64,000 bases of DNA. Origin: Candidatus Enterococcus willemsii (GTDB taxonomy: Bacteria; Bacillota; Bacilli; Lactobacillales; Enterococcaceae). The stretch lies in NCBI RefSeq assembly GCF_009933335.1, contig NZ_MAEL01000031.1, forward strand, positions 110,362 to 174,361. The letters are read 5' to 3'. A model generated the notes under the pieces. That model saw only the letters and a program-made list of their open reading frames with translations, searched no databases and had not been told where the DNA came from. Below, in pieces: positions 8,367-22,600 of this stretch (positions are counted from its first letter, which is position 1; every line of letters starts with the position of its first letter). The position numbers and the translations under genes were made by a program.

Positions 8367-10421
8367 ATGAAATATAAGCAAAAAAGTATTGGAAGATATG
8401 TCGCTTTTATTTTGATTTTCACTGCACTAATTCCTGTCCTTGCCATGTTATTTAGTACCCTCCAAAGCACTCTCACTCTATTAGAAGAACGCAATACGGA
8501 TGCCCAATATAGTGCTGCAAATACTATTATGGCAGTGAAAGATGACTTAATGGAGGCAACTGAATATCGAATTGAAACGCTTGAACAAGGACCGGAATTT
8601 CAAGAAGCATTTGATTTACCAGCAATAGCAAAATTACTACAAACTTCTAGTGCAGCAGATAATAACGTTAAATATGCTATTTTCGCAAAAGAAGATAATT
8701 CCTATGCAGAAAGCATTGATTTACCAGCTAACGCAAACTTTATTCCGACCGAGCGCCCTTGGTACCAAAATGCCGTAGCAAATCCTGGTAAAGTAGTCCG
8801 CACACAACCCTATCTCAACGATGGCACGGAAAATGAATACGTGGTGACCTTATCAAAACTAATTACCAATCAAGCAGGTGAAAAAGGTGTACTTGCAGTT
8901 GATGTATCGTATCACACCGTGGATGCGACGATCAAAAATCTCGCTGTTGGTCGTACTGGAGAGATTCTATTTGTCTCTTCTGAAGGAATTATTATGAATG
9001 CTGCTAACAAAAAAGAAATCAATAAAGATATGTCAAAAGATGCCAATTTTAAAGCCATTAAGCAATCTTCAAAAGACAAAGGATTTGTGAATGAGCAGAG
9101 TAAAAAATATTCCGAAGGCTTTTATTTTGATAAAGGTGGTAAAGGAAGCACCACTTGGGCTCTCGTTACTTGGCAAAGCAATGAATACCAAGACGAAATC
9201 CGTTCCCTTTTAATTACTTCTAGTATTGTTGCCCTCGTAATGATGGCAATTGTTGCCTTAGTTGTTATATTCACTACTTCTTTAGTAAGAGAAATCGTCA
9301 CTTCTTTATCTAATCAATTTGAAAAAATCAGCCAAGGAAAATTACAGCTCATCCTACCATCTTCTAAAAAAGAAAGCGGGCGCGGTATTCGTGGTCTTGC
9401 CCATCGATTTATTCGACCAGATGAACAAGGTAACGAAATTCATCAACTTATCGCACGTTACAATCATATGATTCAATCTATTGGTAAGTTAATTCAACGT
9501 GTACAAGGGCAAAGTCAACATGTTGCTACCATGTCTGATTCTTTGCTAGAGTTGTCCAAACAGACAAGTACGGCAACGGAAGAAGTAACTGAGACCATCA
9601 CAGGAATTGCTGAAGTGACTAGTAGCCAAGCAGGTGAAACTGAACAAAGCGTCACCCAAGTCCAACAGTTATCTGATGTTGTCCAAGAATTATTGACAAA
9701 TGTTTCTGATATGAATACGCAATCGCAAACATCTGTTGATACCAATCGACAAAGTGTACAAATAATGGATCAAGTCAGCTCCAATTGGCAGACAGAACTT
9801 TCACAAATGAACGCCTTGATGCAACAAATGACTAGCATGAATACAAATATCCAAAATATTAACCAAATTATCAGTGTCATTAACGATATTTCTTACCAAA
9901 CAAATTTACTTGCTTTAAATGCTTCAATTGAAGCTTCACGTGCTGGTGAATCAGGGAAAGGTTTCGCTGTTGTAGCGACTGAAATTCGAAAATTAGCCGA
10001 ACAAAGTAAAGCCTCTACGCTTGAAATTGAACAAATTATTGCTCAAATTCAAGAACAATCCAAAGAAATGGTGAATCAAACATCTCGCTCATTGGATGGT
10101 GGTGAAAAACAATCACAATTAATTAATCAAGCTATCCATTCGTCAAATGAAGTATTTAATCAAAATAATCAATTGTTGGCGAACATTCAAACGATTCAGT
10201 CAGCTACTGATGACATTGTTGCTATTCAACAAGTAGTATTAGAAAACTTAGAGAATATCTCAGCCTCTACTGAAGAAAATGCTGCAGGTACCCAAGAAGT
10301 TTCTGCTAATGCGGAAGAAGTTCTTGCAACTATGGAAGAATTTATTGGGCATGTCGCAGAATTACAGACTATTTCAGATGATTTACAACAATTAACCCGA
10401 CAATTTGATGTAGAAAAATAG
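8367..10421 (+). CDS. Methyl-accepting chemotaxis protein with extracellular dCache-like sensor
   Basis: 684 residues. TM1 is at about 12-32 and an extracellular domain spans 33-281; its stretches [11 protein letters not shown] and [14 protein letters not shown] are typical of dCache sensors. TM2 is at about 282-305, then a HAMP-like region with an unusually long basic insert ([17 protein letters not shown]), then the signalling domain. The hairpin tip is near 506-546 ([20 protein letters not shown], then [16 protein letters not shown]), the CheA/CheW contact region. SD AAAGG. It lies right after the sugar operon but has its own sigma28-like promoter. No other che or flagellar gene is in this window, and its ligand is unknown. 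Confidence 0.93.
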   Translation: MKYKQKSIGRYVAFILIFTALIPVLAMLFSTLQSTLTLLEERNTDAQYSAANTIMAVKDDLMEATEYRIETLEQGPEFQEAFDLPAIAKLLQTSSAADNNVKYAIFAKEDNSYAESIDLPANANFIPTERPWYQNAVANPGKVVRTQPYLNDGTENEYVVTLSKLITNQAGEKGVLAVDVSYHTVDATIKNLAVGRTGEILFVSSEGIIMNAANKKEINKDMSKDANFKAIKQSSKDKGFVNEQSKKYSEGFYFDKGGKGSTTWALVTWQSNEYQDEIRSLLITSSIVALVMMAIVALVVIFTTSLVREIVTSLSNQFEKISQGKLQLILPSSKKESGRGIRGLAHRFIRPDEQGNEIHQLIARYNHMIQSIGKLIQRVQGQSQHVATMSDSLLELSKQTSTATEEVTETITGIAEVTSSQAGETEQSVTQVQQLSDVVQELLTNVSDMNTQSQTSVDTNRQSVQIMDQVSSNWQTELSQMNALMQQMTSMNTNIQNINQIISVINDISYQTNLLALNASIEASRAGESGKGFAVVATEIRKLAEQSKASTLEIEQIIAQIQEQSKEMVNQTSRSLDGGEKQSQLINQAIHSSNEVFNQNNQLLANIQTIQSATDDIVAIQQVVLENLENISASTEENAAGTQEVSANAEEVLATMEEFIGHVAELQTISDDLQQLTRQFDVEK

Positions 10422-10423
10422 TT

Positions 10424-10459
10424 AAAAACGGTGGCGCAGTGTTGCGTTACCGTTTTTTC
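10424..10459 (+). terminator. Intrinsic terminator after the chemoreceptor gene
   Basis: Arms AAAAACGGT and ACCGTTTTTT with inner pairs GCGCA/TGCGT, directly after the TAG stop codon. Confidence 0.85.
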
Positions 10460-10550
10460 AATCCATTGTTTACTTTTTGATTGCTTGCTAACAGCACAAC
10501 CTATTACCAACAGACAAGCGGAGCGATTTTAAACTAATTTCTGCTTAAAC

Positions 10551-10590
10551 AAAAAAATGACTAGCCGGATTACTCCCGCTAGTCATTTTT
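10551..10590 (-). terminator. Intrinsic terminator of the giant adhesin gene
   Basis: The stem AATGACTAGC / GCTAGTCATT has T-runs on both sides, 10 bp beyond the adhesin stop codon. The symmetric T-runs let it work in both directions. Confidence 0.87.
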
Positions 10591-10600
10591 ACCTATCTGC

Positions 10601-13600
10601 TTACGATTTTTTCTTGCGTCGTTTTGTAGCAATCACTGCAACACTTGCGATGATTCCTACACCGACTGCTGGTAGGATCCAAGACTGAACTTCCCCAGTT
10701 TTTGGAAGATCTTTTTTGTTCGTTGGTTTTTTCGGTGTTTCTGGTTTATTTGGTATTGTTGGTTTTGATGCTTTTGGTTTGTGTGTATTGGTAATAACAA
10801 AACCATTTTGCATAGTTCCCGTAATCGCCGCTTCATAACCTTTCACCGTATCTTCTTGGACTGTGTAGTCAATCTTACGACCAGCTTTGGTTTCAGGTAA
10901 GTTTGTGAAACTTCCTTGCCACTGATCTTTTACAGTGATTTGCAAGGTTTGGTTAGTTGCTTTTCCATCGGCAAATAATGTGACTGTAATTTCATCTGGA
11001 CGAATACCGTCTTTATCGTTACCATCATTCCAAACTTTTTTCACATTGACATTCGTTCTACCTGGTGTGTAGCTGTTAGTAATATCGAATCCATCGTATG
11101 CAATAGAATAATCTACTACTTTTTCTTCTTGGATTGAGTATTGAATCTCTTCTCCATTAGCATATTTTTCAACATTGTTGAATTCATATTTCCAATCTGT
11201 TGCAGCTGTCACTTCTGTCGTTGCAACGACTTTATTTCCTGCAAGTAAATGCACTGTAATTTCCGTTGCTTGCTCAGTATTGTCCTCATGGACCCATGTT
11301 TTCTGACCACTGATATCTATACGTTCCGGCTTGCGTGTATTGGTAATATCATAGCCTTCTTCAGCATAGTTAGGCTCCTCATAACCTACCACACGATCTT
11401 CGACTACTTTGTACTCAATTATTTTACCATTTTTTGTCACTGGTAAATGCTCAAATACAAAGTGCCAATCAGTTTCTGCTGATACTGTTTGAGAAGTAAT
11501 TACTTCCTCACCTGTCACATCTGAATACAAATGAACAGTGATTTCATCTGGGCGCTTGCCATCTTGGTTGTCATGGTCATCCCAATGTTTTGTACCTTCG
11601 ATAGCTTTCGTCTCTAACGTATTTATAATCATGTCTTTGTCATAAACTGGTTCTTGATAATCTTCAACTTGTTGTTCTTGAACAACATAATGAATTTTTT
11701 GTCCATTTTCGTACTTCGGTAAGTTCTCAAATGTGTAGAACCATTTGTTGCCATCTTTAGTGACTGTCGCTTCTTTTTCAGTAATTGCAACTGCTTGACC
11801 ATCGACTAATTTCTCAACTGGTACATGAGTATTTTTGCCATCCACTACTTTATTTTTCATTAACTGTAAGCTGATTGACTCTGGACGAGCATTGAAAACA
11901 AGGTTCTCATCGTTCCAAATTTTCGTCATGTTTACAGCCGTTGTCTCGGTTAAGTGGTTGGTGATAGCCATGTCGTATGGTGCATTTTGTTCCATTTCTC
12001 CTGGTTTGTACCCTTTCGTAGCAGTGTTTTCAACTTCTTTGATTTCATAAGTGAACGTCTGACCATCTTGATCAACTTTCGCTAAACCATCGATTGAAGT
12101 TTTCCAATCACTTGCCGCATTGACAGTTAACGTACGTGTAAATTCATTATCTGTACCTGCTTCTGTTTTACGAGTTAAGGTAAATGTAACATCTCCATTG
12201 TGTGCTAATACATAGTCTTGGTCATCCCATCGTTTTTCTACAGCAACACTTGTACTATCTAAGGTGTTCGTGATGACTTTTGTTTGCTTATCAGAATTGT
12301 CAATTGTTGACTCGTAACCGATCACTGCATGTTCTTTTACAGAATAGATATACGGTTCACCTGAACGATTCTTCTCAGCTAAGCCTTCAAATTTGTAGGA
12401 CCAACGTTGATCAGAAACTTTTGTTGGCACTAATTTAACATTTTCTTTGAAGATGGTTGGTTTCGACCCTTTGACATTACGGTACAAGTCGAAAGTAATA
12501 CTATCTGGTCGGGTACTCTTATCTTGGTTATCTTCCCAGATTTTTTCAACGAGAATATCACCTTTAGCTAGTAATGTATTCGTAATTGTACGGTTATCAT
12601 TTGCTACTTGGCTTTCATACCCTTTTGGTACATCGACTTCTCGCACACCATACGTATATTCTTTGCCTTCATGGTTATGCGTTGGTAGACCAGTAATTTT
12701 CGCTGACCAAGTATCAGTATCCATTGTGCCTGTCACTTCTGCCTGTTTGCGATTCGTAAATGCCACATCTTCTTCACCATCAATATAAGGAACAACTTCA
12801 AAAATGACCTTATCTGGACGACTTGAACGGTCCGTTGCATCTTGCCATTGTTTTGTGACACTAATTTCTTTGGTTGTATTTAACGTATTGGTAATGACAT
12901 ATTGCTCGTCTTCCAAATCATACGTTGGTGTATAGCCTTGCAATTCATTCGAAGCAACTTCTCTTGCAACATACGTGAATGTTTGTTGCCCGTTTTGGTA
13001 TTGTGGTAACCCAGTAAATTCAGCTGTCCACTCATTGGTTGCATTCAATGTTAATTCGTCTGCATTTAAGCTAGGAATCATGATTTTAGTTACTCGTTCA
13101 AGTGACTGATCCGCAAATTCACGGAATAGTTGAACTTTGATTTCGGACGGACGCGTTGTTTGATAGTAATCTGCATCGTCCCAATCTTTTCTTACAGAAA
13201 GGGATTGATCTGTGATTAATTGATTGTTGACTGTTACTCCTGTTCCATCATCCGTACGTTTATAACCCTTTATTGTTTGTTCAACAACCGTATAGATAAA
13301 CGCATCCCCATTGCCATCGTATTTTGGTAAACCAGTAAAGACATGGGCCCAGTTTGGAGCCGTTACATCTCCTTTGATTTCAGCAATAATTGGTTCTCCT
13401 ACTGCATCAAGTGCTGGTTGTCCATTTCGTTGTAGCGACAAGGTAATCGATTCTGGACGCGTACCCGCCGAATTGTTGTTATCTTCCCACGTTTTGGTTA
13501 TATCAACAACATGTGTCAACTCAAGCGTATTAATAACCGTGCGTTGGTCTTCACTATAAGTTGTTGTGTAGCCTTTGATTGAATCTTTAGGCACTTCCTG

Positions 13601-16600
13601 AATCACATATTCCATCGCTTTTCCTTGATTATCTACTTTTGGTAAGTCTTCAAAAGTGACTTGCCATTTGTTGGCATCCTCTGAATCAGCATTCTTATTC
13701 GTTAAAGTCTTCGTAATAGGTTCTGAAACAATTTCTCCATCTTTTTCAGTCACTTTTTGAACAGCCACTAACCCTAAATCTGTTTTGTTCATCAATTGGA
13801 ATACTATTTCGTTCGGACGGGTACCAAATGAATTATCGTTATCCTTCCAAACTTTAGTAGCTGAAATTGTTGTTGTTTCAAGTGTGTTCGTAACCTTACT
13901 TGTATCGATGACTGACGTCTGATAACCTGCAACCGGAACTTCTCTAATTTCATATTCATAGACATTATTATACGCATCTACTTTGGCTAATTTGCCAAAA
14001 TTATAGGCCCAATTATCTTGCGCTGTAATGATTTGACGACGGAAGGCTTCTGCTGGGAAGGCTTCATCAGTAGCCAATTTACGATACAGTTCAATTGTGA
14101 CCGCAGTTGGTCGTGCACTCATATTTTGTGCATCTTCCCAAACTTTGGTTCCCTTAATCTCTGTGCTGTCTAACGTATTCGTGATGGTTGTCATTTGTCC
14201 CGTTTTGTGAATATCGGTAACAACTGGTTTTTGATATCCGACTGCTTGGGCTTCTTCTGCTTTATAGAAATATTCGTTCCCATCTTTATCAACTTCTGGA
14301 AGATTCTCAAATGTGTACATCCAATTGGCTTGTGTTTTTTCTTTATCCATTTCAGCAGTCACAAATTGATGGGTTTTATATACATCTGGTTCATACTGGA
14401 TAGCTCCATTTTCGTCTTTCACACCACGGTATAACTGAATCGTGATGGATTCTGGACGACTACTTGCATCATTCATATCATTCCAAAGTTTTTCAATTCC
14501 AAACTCATTTTCTTTCAATAACGTATTGGTCACTGTTACTTCGTTATCCTCTTGTGCAATATCTTTACTGTACCAAGCAGGTTTGTCCGTTTCATCGACT
14601 GTATAGCGATATTTTTGACCAAAGCGATTATGCGTTGGTAATTCAGTAAAGACAACTTGCCAATTATCGGCAGCAGTCACTTGTTTTGTTGTTACTGCTT
14701 CTGGCGCCCCCCCTTCAACAGAGCGAGAGAGGTTGAATGTGACGGCATCGGGACGACTATTTTCTTCACCTTTGTCTTGCCATTCTTTCATCGCTACCAC
14801 TTGTGTCGTTTGTAAAGTATTGATAATGTGTTTTACTTCTTGATCTGCAGCAAATTCATAGCCGGTAAAATGATAGCCGTTCGGTACAATCTCTTTAACC
14901 GTATATAGATACTCTTCATTGGCTTCATTGTATTGAGGTTGGTTGGCAAATTTATAGTGCCATTCAGCGTCCTGATTTGGTTGAATGACTTGCGTAGCAA
15001 TTTTCACTTCATCTTTTTGCCCTTTCACTTTACGATACAATTCAACTGTAATTTTTTCTGGTAAGAATGTCACATCTGTAATTGGTTGACGTTTTGCATT
15101 CCACCAAATTTTTTGTCCTTTGATTTCAATTGGTGTTTGTAGCGTATTCGTTAATTCACTACCACCCTCGTTACTGCTACTGTGGTAACCTTTTACCTTA
15201 TCTTTTACGATATAAATCAGTTTATTGCCGTCTGCATCGACTTTTGGCAAATCCGTAAAACGATATTTCCCTTCTTTATCCAGATGTGTCGTAACAGGTT
15301 GACCATTTTTTAAGACTGGTTGATCTTCGGCTTCGGTTGCACCTTTGATGAACAATTCCACTTCAACTATTGTTTGGTCAACTGGTCGAGTTGCGTCTTT
15401 GTTATCTTCATCTAACCAGATCTTTTGTCCATCAATTGCTGTTACTTGTAGCGTATTAGTCAGCTCTGTGCCATTCGTATTCGTATAATTCTTCGGTACA
15501 TTCGTCTCCTCAGCAATATACTGAATTTCTTGGCCGTTTTCGTACATCGGCAAATCAGTGAAGGTGTACGTCCACGTATTACCGTTTTGTACAACTGTTG
15601 CTTGCTCTTCTGTCAAATTAGTCACTTGCCCATCCACTTCTTGTTGGACAGGAACATTTGTACCATCAATGACTTTAAATAAATTAAATGTAATTTTTTC
15701 TGGACGAGTATTGAAGGCATTGTCAGAGTCAAGCCAAGTTTTGTTGATAGTGACATCTTTTAATTCTGTTAATTCATTTTCAATTGTTCCAGTCGTAATC
15801 TTGTCAGTTGTCATTTCTACAGAATTACTTGCTGTATACCCCTTCGGTACTTCTTCTGAAACAATATATTTGAATGGTTCACCATTTGCGTCGAATTTCG
15901 CTACTTTAGCGAATGTGCCTTGCCAGTTGTTACTAGCTTGAACATCCAAGATTTGTTTAAATGATTCATCCTCTTTATAGTTCGTACCATCTTTTACTTG
16001 ACGTGTTAAGATAAACTGCACGCTAGCTGGATGTGTCATATTGTAACCTAAATCATTCCATTTTTTTTCAACAGGAATGTCGACTGAATCTAATGTGTTC
16101 GTAATATCAACCACGCGACTGTTATCTGTAATATCTACATCGATTGTCGGATTGGTTAGATATCCCTTCACACCTACTTCTTCAACATAATAATTATATT
16201 TTTCCTTGTTGTTATTAAATTCTGCTAAATCTTTGAAGACTGTTTGCCACTCATTTGTTGCAGATAATTCTCGATCTGCGCCAACTTGGGTAGCTTGATT
16301 TTTGTCTGTTGTATAACGATACAACTTCACAGTAATTTTTTCTGGTTGGATACTTGCATCATTGCCATTGTCCCATATTTTTTTCACAGAGATATTTCCT
16401 GATGGAACAAATGTATTCGTAATAATTGTTTGACCATTTTCAACTACCGGTTCACTCGCAGTATAACCAACTGGTGCATCTTCACGAACAACATATTTGT
16501 ATGCTTTACCTGTTTTATCATGCGTTGGTAAGTCTCTAAATAGACCTTCCCATTTAGGCGTATCTGTATTGCTTAGTGTAATTGGAGGAACCACATCTTC

Positions 16601-19600
16601 TTGTTTCTCAGTTGCTGTTGTTCCCGTCATTGTATAACGGTCTAAATGGAACGTGATTGAATTTGGACGATTGTCCAATTCGTCTGTTTCATCGACTCCA
16701 TTGGGTACTGTCCAGACTTTTTTCACAGGAATATCTATTGTGTTTAGTGTGTTGGTAATTTTCCCATCCACATATTCTGATGGCGTGTAACCTGTTAATT
16801 TATCTTCTTGCACTTCTTTGACTGTATATTCTAATTCAAGTAATTTGCCATCAACATTTCGATATTTTGGTAAACCTGTGAACGTGTGTTTCCAAGAAAC
16901 AGCATCACTCACTGATTGAGGTTCTCCGAACTTCGCAAACGTTGTATCATTGCCCTTCACTCGATTATACAGTTGGAATTGTATATTTTCTGGACGTGTC
17001 AATGCTGCGCTTGAAGCATCTCCTTCCCAAATCTTTTCAACTGCAAATTGTGTTTGTTCCCAAGTATTGGTTACATTCATTGTAGTTGTATCATCACTTC
17101 GCTTATATCCGGATACAGATTCTTCTTCGACGGTATACGTAATTTTATTGCCCTCTTTATCAAATTCTGGCAACCCTGTAAATGTATACGACCAGTTGGC
17201 TTTTGCATCTACTGTTTGGACAATATCAGCTCCAGTAGCATCTTTTGCCTGCTGTCCATTACGTAATAGTTTCAGGGTAATGCTTGATGGGCGCGTATTG
17301 AATTCATTGTTGTCATCTACCCACGATTTTTGACCAGAGACATCGATTAACTGTAATTTATTATTTAGCTTTAATTGGTTTTCAGTTGTATAGTCTGTGG
17401 TTACCGTATAACCATTTACTGGTTTCGTTCCTGCTGAATCACGAGATTCTTTCACTGTAAAGGTATACGGATTTCCGTTTGCATCATATTTAACTAAACC
17501 ATCAAAATTAAATGTCCAATTATTTGTCGTGCCAGTGACTTTCACCGGGTTGGTAATTCCGGGAACTTTTTCAAGTTTTCCATTTTCAACTTGACGATAC
17601 AACGTTACATAAATTTCATCAGGACGAGTCGCTAAGTGGTTATCAAAATCATTCCAATTTTTCGTACCGTTGTAATCCACTGTCGTTAATTCATTTACTA
17701 CTTCAATTCCATTTTGGCTTGATAATTCCTCACCGTTAGCATCTTTGTAGATGACTTGACCTGTTGCAGTAATTGTAACTTTTAATTTTTCTTTCGTATC
17801 AATCTCTTTATAACGGTCACGATTTGGAGCATCCACTTCAATAATGTCATAATCCCCTGGAATCAGACCTTCAATAGTGACCACTCCGTTAGTAGTTGAA
17901 ATGAATCGTTTCGCTTCATCAATTGATGCTACTGTATTCCAAGCAATTCCCGCTTCACTACTTGTATTGTCCTTAATAAAATCATTATCGCTCTTCACAA
18001 CAAATTCAGCGCCTGCTAGATTTCCACCGTGAAATCCTTGGTCAGAGATAGCTTGTTCCGTCTTAGTGAAACTTACTTTGGTTAATTCATTACTTAATGA
18101 TTCTGAAACTTCTTTCACTTCATTCAGATAGCTTTCTGTAATCTTAATTTCGACTTTATTGGCGTTCAGTGCGTATCCCGGAACAGTTGCTTTTTCTCTA
18201 AAATAATATGTTCCTGGACCTAAGTCTGTTACCGTAGCTACACCTGAATCATTGGTCGTAACTTCCTTCAGAACAGTGTCTTTGTCATCTAAGAACTCAA
18301 ATACGACGCCTTTTAGTAATTGCCCATTCAAACCTGTTTTCGTGATTTTAGCAGAACCTTTGTAGTTTTGTAAAACTAGTTCTTCACCTTGATTGGTTGT
18401 TTGAATAACATCGGCCTCTTCCTGATTTGTTACACCCGTAGCAATTGTAAATGGCACAGTGTGAGTATTCAACACATACCCTGACGGTGCAACAATCTCA
18501 ACAAATTCATAATTACCTTCACCTAATAAAGGACTTAAAACATAGCCGTCTTGATCAGATATGAATTTCCCTTTATCTGTCAATTCTGTTGGTGCATCTT
18601 TCCAAATCACTTGACCTGTTTCATCTTGATCGTAATATTTGTCTGCTTTTTTAATGGCAAAGACTGCATCGGCTAAACCTTCTGTCCCATTTGTTTTTTG
18701 CATTTGTGCGCGACGTTGATAGTTCGCTAATGACGACTGAGTACCTGTAGTCAAATCAGCGGTAAATGTGCCTTCATTTGCGCTTGGTACTTCAAATGGT
18801 TCTGATAGTGTTGGGTTCACAATATGATTTGCTGGTGCTTTGATTTCTTTTAATTTGTATTTACCCGGCTGTAAACCTTTAATTGTGACTGTCCCATCTG
18901 TTGCGGAAATGCCTGTCTTAGGTGGTGTCAATGACATGCCTTGCTCAGTCACAACTTCAAATTCTGCCCCTGGTAATCCAGTTGTACCATCGGCAGCAAC
19001 TTTTTTCCAAATGACATTCCCTTGGTAGTTCGTAAAGTTCTCGTTTACTTCAAAAGTACCATCTTGTGACTGACTAGCAATCGTTATCGGTAAAATAGTC
19101 GTATTTCGCATATACTGTCCATGTGATGATACTTCAACTAATTCATATTCACCAGATGGAATTTCAGCTACACTAAATGAATTTCCTGAAACTAGATTTA
19201 TTTTAAACTTGTTAGCTAAATCCGTGAAATTAGTCGTATCGGTATGCGCAGATGTCTCAAATTTAGCTGCCCCGTTGGGTTCTATTTGGCCCGAAACATA
19301 ATATTCGTTCGTGCCTTTTTTTCTTAACGCAAATTGTGGCATATTTCCCGATAAAACTGGACCATTCTCAAACTGTTTGGTTACAGTCAGTTTCCCACGT
19401 TGGTTAGTTGCTGTTACAGTACGATTAATTGCGGAGTTATTATTTGTTGCACTCCGATTAATAGTAATTGTTTCAGGCGCTTCTTTTAAAATATAGCCGT
19501 CTAATTGTTGAACTTCTTCAAAATCATACGTTCCTGGTGCTAAACCAGTGATTGAAATTTTCCCATCCGCATCCGTCGTCAATAACGTCGCATCGGCTTT

Positions 19601-22600
19601 ATCTACCCATTCATCTGGGGTTCCCTTTTTGTAATATTTACCGTCCACCTGACGTTTAAAGTGATACGTTACACCTGCTAATGTAGTCCCTGCTGTGTTT
19701 TGTTTTGTTAATTCAACAGAACCTTTGTAGTTTGAGAATAATTTGGTCACTTCCACTATACTTGGCTTGGTTTGTGCTGAATTAGTAATCTCAAAAGATT
19801 CAGTATGTCGATTTCTAACGTAACCGTCTGGTGCTTTTGTTTCGACAAACTCATACTTTCCAGAACCTAAATCCGGTCCGGTTACCAGCCCGTTGGCATC
19901 TGAGGTAAATTTCTCTGCATTATTTTGATCATCAATCCAAGAAATTTTTTCAGTTGTAGGATCCATACCACCATAAAACTTCCCTGCAGCATTTCTAATC
20001 ACAAATTCTGCATTTGCTAGTGGTGCTTGCGTCTGGGCATCCACTTTTTTCATCGAAGCATTGCCACGGAAATTTTGTAACGGTGTTCCAGATAAGTCAA
20101 CAATAGTTGGTGCTGTATCGTTTGCGTTTTGATCAGTGATAGTAAATGTTACTTCTCGATCATTTAAAATATAATCAGCTGGTGCTTTTGTTTCTTTTAT
20201 CGTGTAATCTCCAGGCGCTAAACCACTGATAGTAACTTCACCGTTAGCATTGGAAGTTCCTTTTTTCACTGCTTTACCGTTACTATCAAACACCGTAAAC
20301 TCTGCTCCTGCTAACGCTACACCTGCTGCACTTTCTTTTTTCCACTTAACAGATCCTTGGAAGTTTCTAAAAGCAATTGTTTCAATTTTTTGGGTTCCAT
20401 TTGTTTCATGTGTAACATTAAAAGCAATTTTTAAATCTTTGTTTAATAGGTAACCCTTCGCTGCTTTTTTCTCTACTAATTCATACTCGCCCTCATCAAG
20501 TTCAACCGTTACTTCACCATTCACAGCTTTGACATCATCTTGAACGATATCTGTTGTGCCTTTTTTATAAATGGTAAACACTGCTGCATCGACTTCTGAG
20601 CTATTAATTTTATTCCCTAATTCATCTACTTTTCTAATTGTGGCTTTATGCTTAGGGTTGATAACATCATATTGTAACGTTTTATCTGCTTCAATATCTA
20701 GTTTGACAGCTTTCCCTGCTCCCGCGTATTCGCTTTGCACGACGTAACCATTTGGTGGTGCTACTTCTACAATACGATACCAACCTGCTCGTAAGTTAGG
20801 GAAAATTAGTTCCCCATCTTCATTCAAGTTCCCTGTCCGTAAAAGATTGCCATTCATAGTACGAAGTTCAAATCTAGCTGCCGTTGCATCTGTACCTGTG
20901 ATTGCTAACTGATTTTTATTTGCTGGTAATTGTTGATTGGTCGCTGCCGTTCCTTTAAAATCTTCTGCAAATTTTTTAATTTTCAGCGTGCCTCGAGTGC
21001 CATAACCACTTCCTTGTGATCCTGAAATTCTCACACTTTCTTCTACTTCTTGTTCTTTCTGAATAATTTGCTGATTATTTCCTTCAACACTAAACTTATT
21101 CACAATATTCATTGAACCTGTTGCATCAACTAATGTTGAATATGTTAAAATGTAAGGCTTATGAATTGTACCTGTAAATTCAAGCACAAAGTATTGTTGT
21201 CCATCTTCTTTTACTACTGTGGTAATCGTATATGGTGCTGCTCCATCTGGTTGCATTTCGGCACCTGCTTCAAAACCATCTGTTCCTACAAGATTTGCTT
21301 CAAAGATCCGGAAAGAGCCTTCGATTAACATACTATCTGTTCGGTTACTACCATTCACGTTATCGGGGTCTTGTTCTTTAGGATCTGCTATAATATCTGT
21401 CAGTTTGAATTGAGAAATAGTTGAACCATTAGGATTCATCACGATTTCCCAATTAATTTTGTTTCCTTCTGACGTACCCGATTTTTTAGCATATGCGTCC
21501 CCATTAGGAACAGCCTCTACGCTACCAGTCAAATCAAATTCTTTATCATTGACAGTTGTCTTTGCACTATTGTTAATTTTTGTTTTGTTTATAATGTCAT
21601 TTTCAAACTTAGTATCGAATTGAATGCCCATCATTGGGTATTTGCTCTTTGCTGCTTCTGTAAATTCTACTGTAATTGTTTTTGAAGATTCATCATAACT
21701 AAATGTGTAATCAACATCTTTTACAAGAGGGGTACTTGTATCTCTGACAATCGTCCCATCCGCTTCAACTTTATAAGAATAAGCAATCAACGTATCGGTA
21801 ACGTATTCTTGGTTATCTTGTAACGCATCCACAATTTTAAATTCTTTTGTTGGATCAATTTCCAAACGTGCATAATTAGCATCGACATTCCAAGTTGTGC
21901 GACCAGTTTCACGATTAAATGAGCCACTTTTAGCACCATTCGGTCCCATAAAATGTTTTTTCGGCTCGATATCAATATTTTTGGTTTCTGTGTGACGCTT
22001 TTCACTGCCTTCTTCCCAATCAATTGACGTATGGTTAGGATACGCATTTGTACCATCTGAATTGCGAATAAAGTCCGTCGTATAGTCTAATACGAACGTC
22101 TTATTGGTTTGCTTGTAATCACCTAGAAACTCAATTTCGAAACCACCAGGTGTACCCGGTACTGAATCCGTAACTGTTAATTTATAATCTTCGCCTAAGA
22201 CCAATTTCTTACCAGTATCTTGTTCAGTTAATGTTAATTTATAATCGGTCTCTTTGTGTAGGGATAAACCATCTGCTTTAAAGGTATCTGTTAATTTTAA
22301 ATTCGTCATATCATAATTATTACCGTTGATTACAATTTGCCAATCCATGGTTCTGTTGTCAAAATTAACATTTGTATTCCTTTTAACAACACCAAATTGT
22401 GAGAACGTTCCTTTACTACCACTCTTAGTCTCACCATCAATTGTCACTGTATTTTCCACAGCTTCATCTTGTGGGTTGGTAATTAACCCATTTAATTTCG
22501 TTTTGTATTTAATAATATACGCTTGTTTATCTACACCATTAGGGAAGTTTAGCGTAAATCCATTTTCGTCATCCGTCTTTTCATACTCTGTTGTCGGAAT

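Noticed and set aside
10750..17690. CRISPR-like or tandem DNA repeat interpretation of the adhesin array
   Set aside because: The periodicity is protein-level, about 315 bp, with diverged DNA; there are no short identical repeats with spacers.
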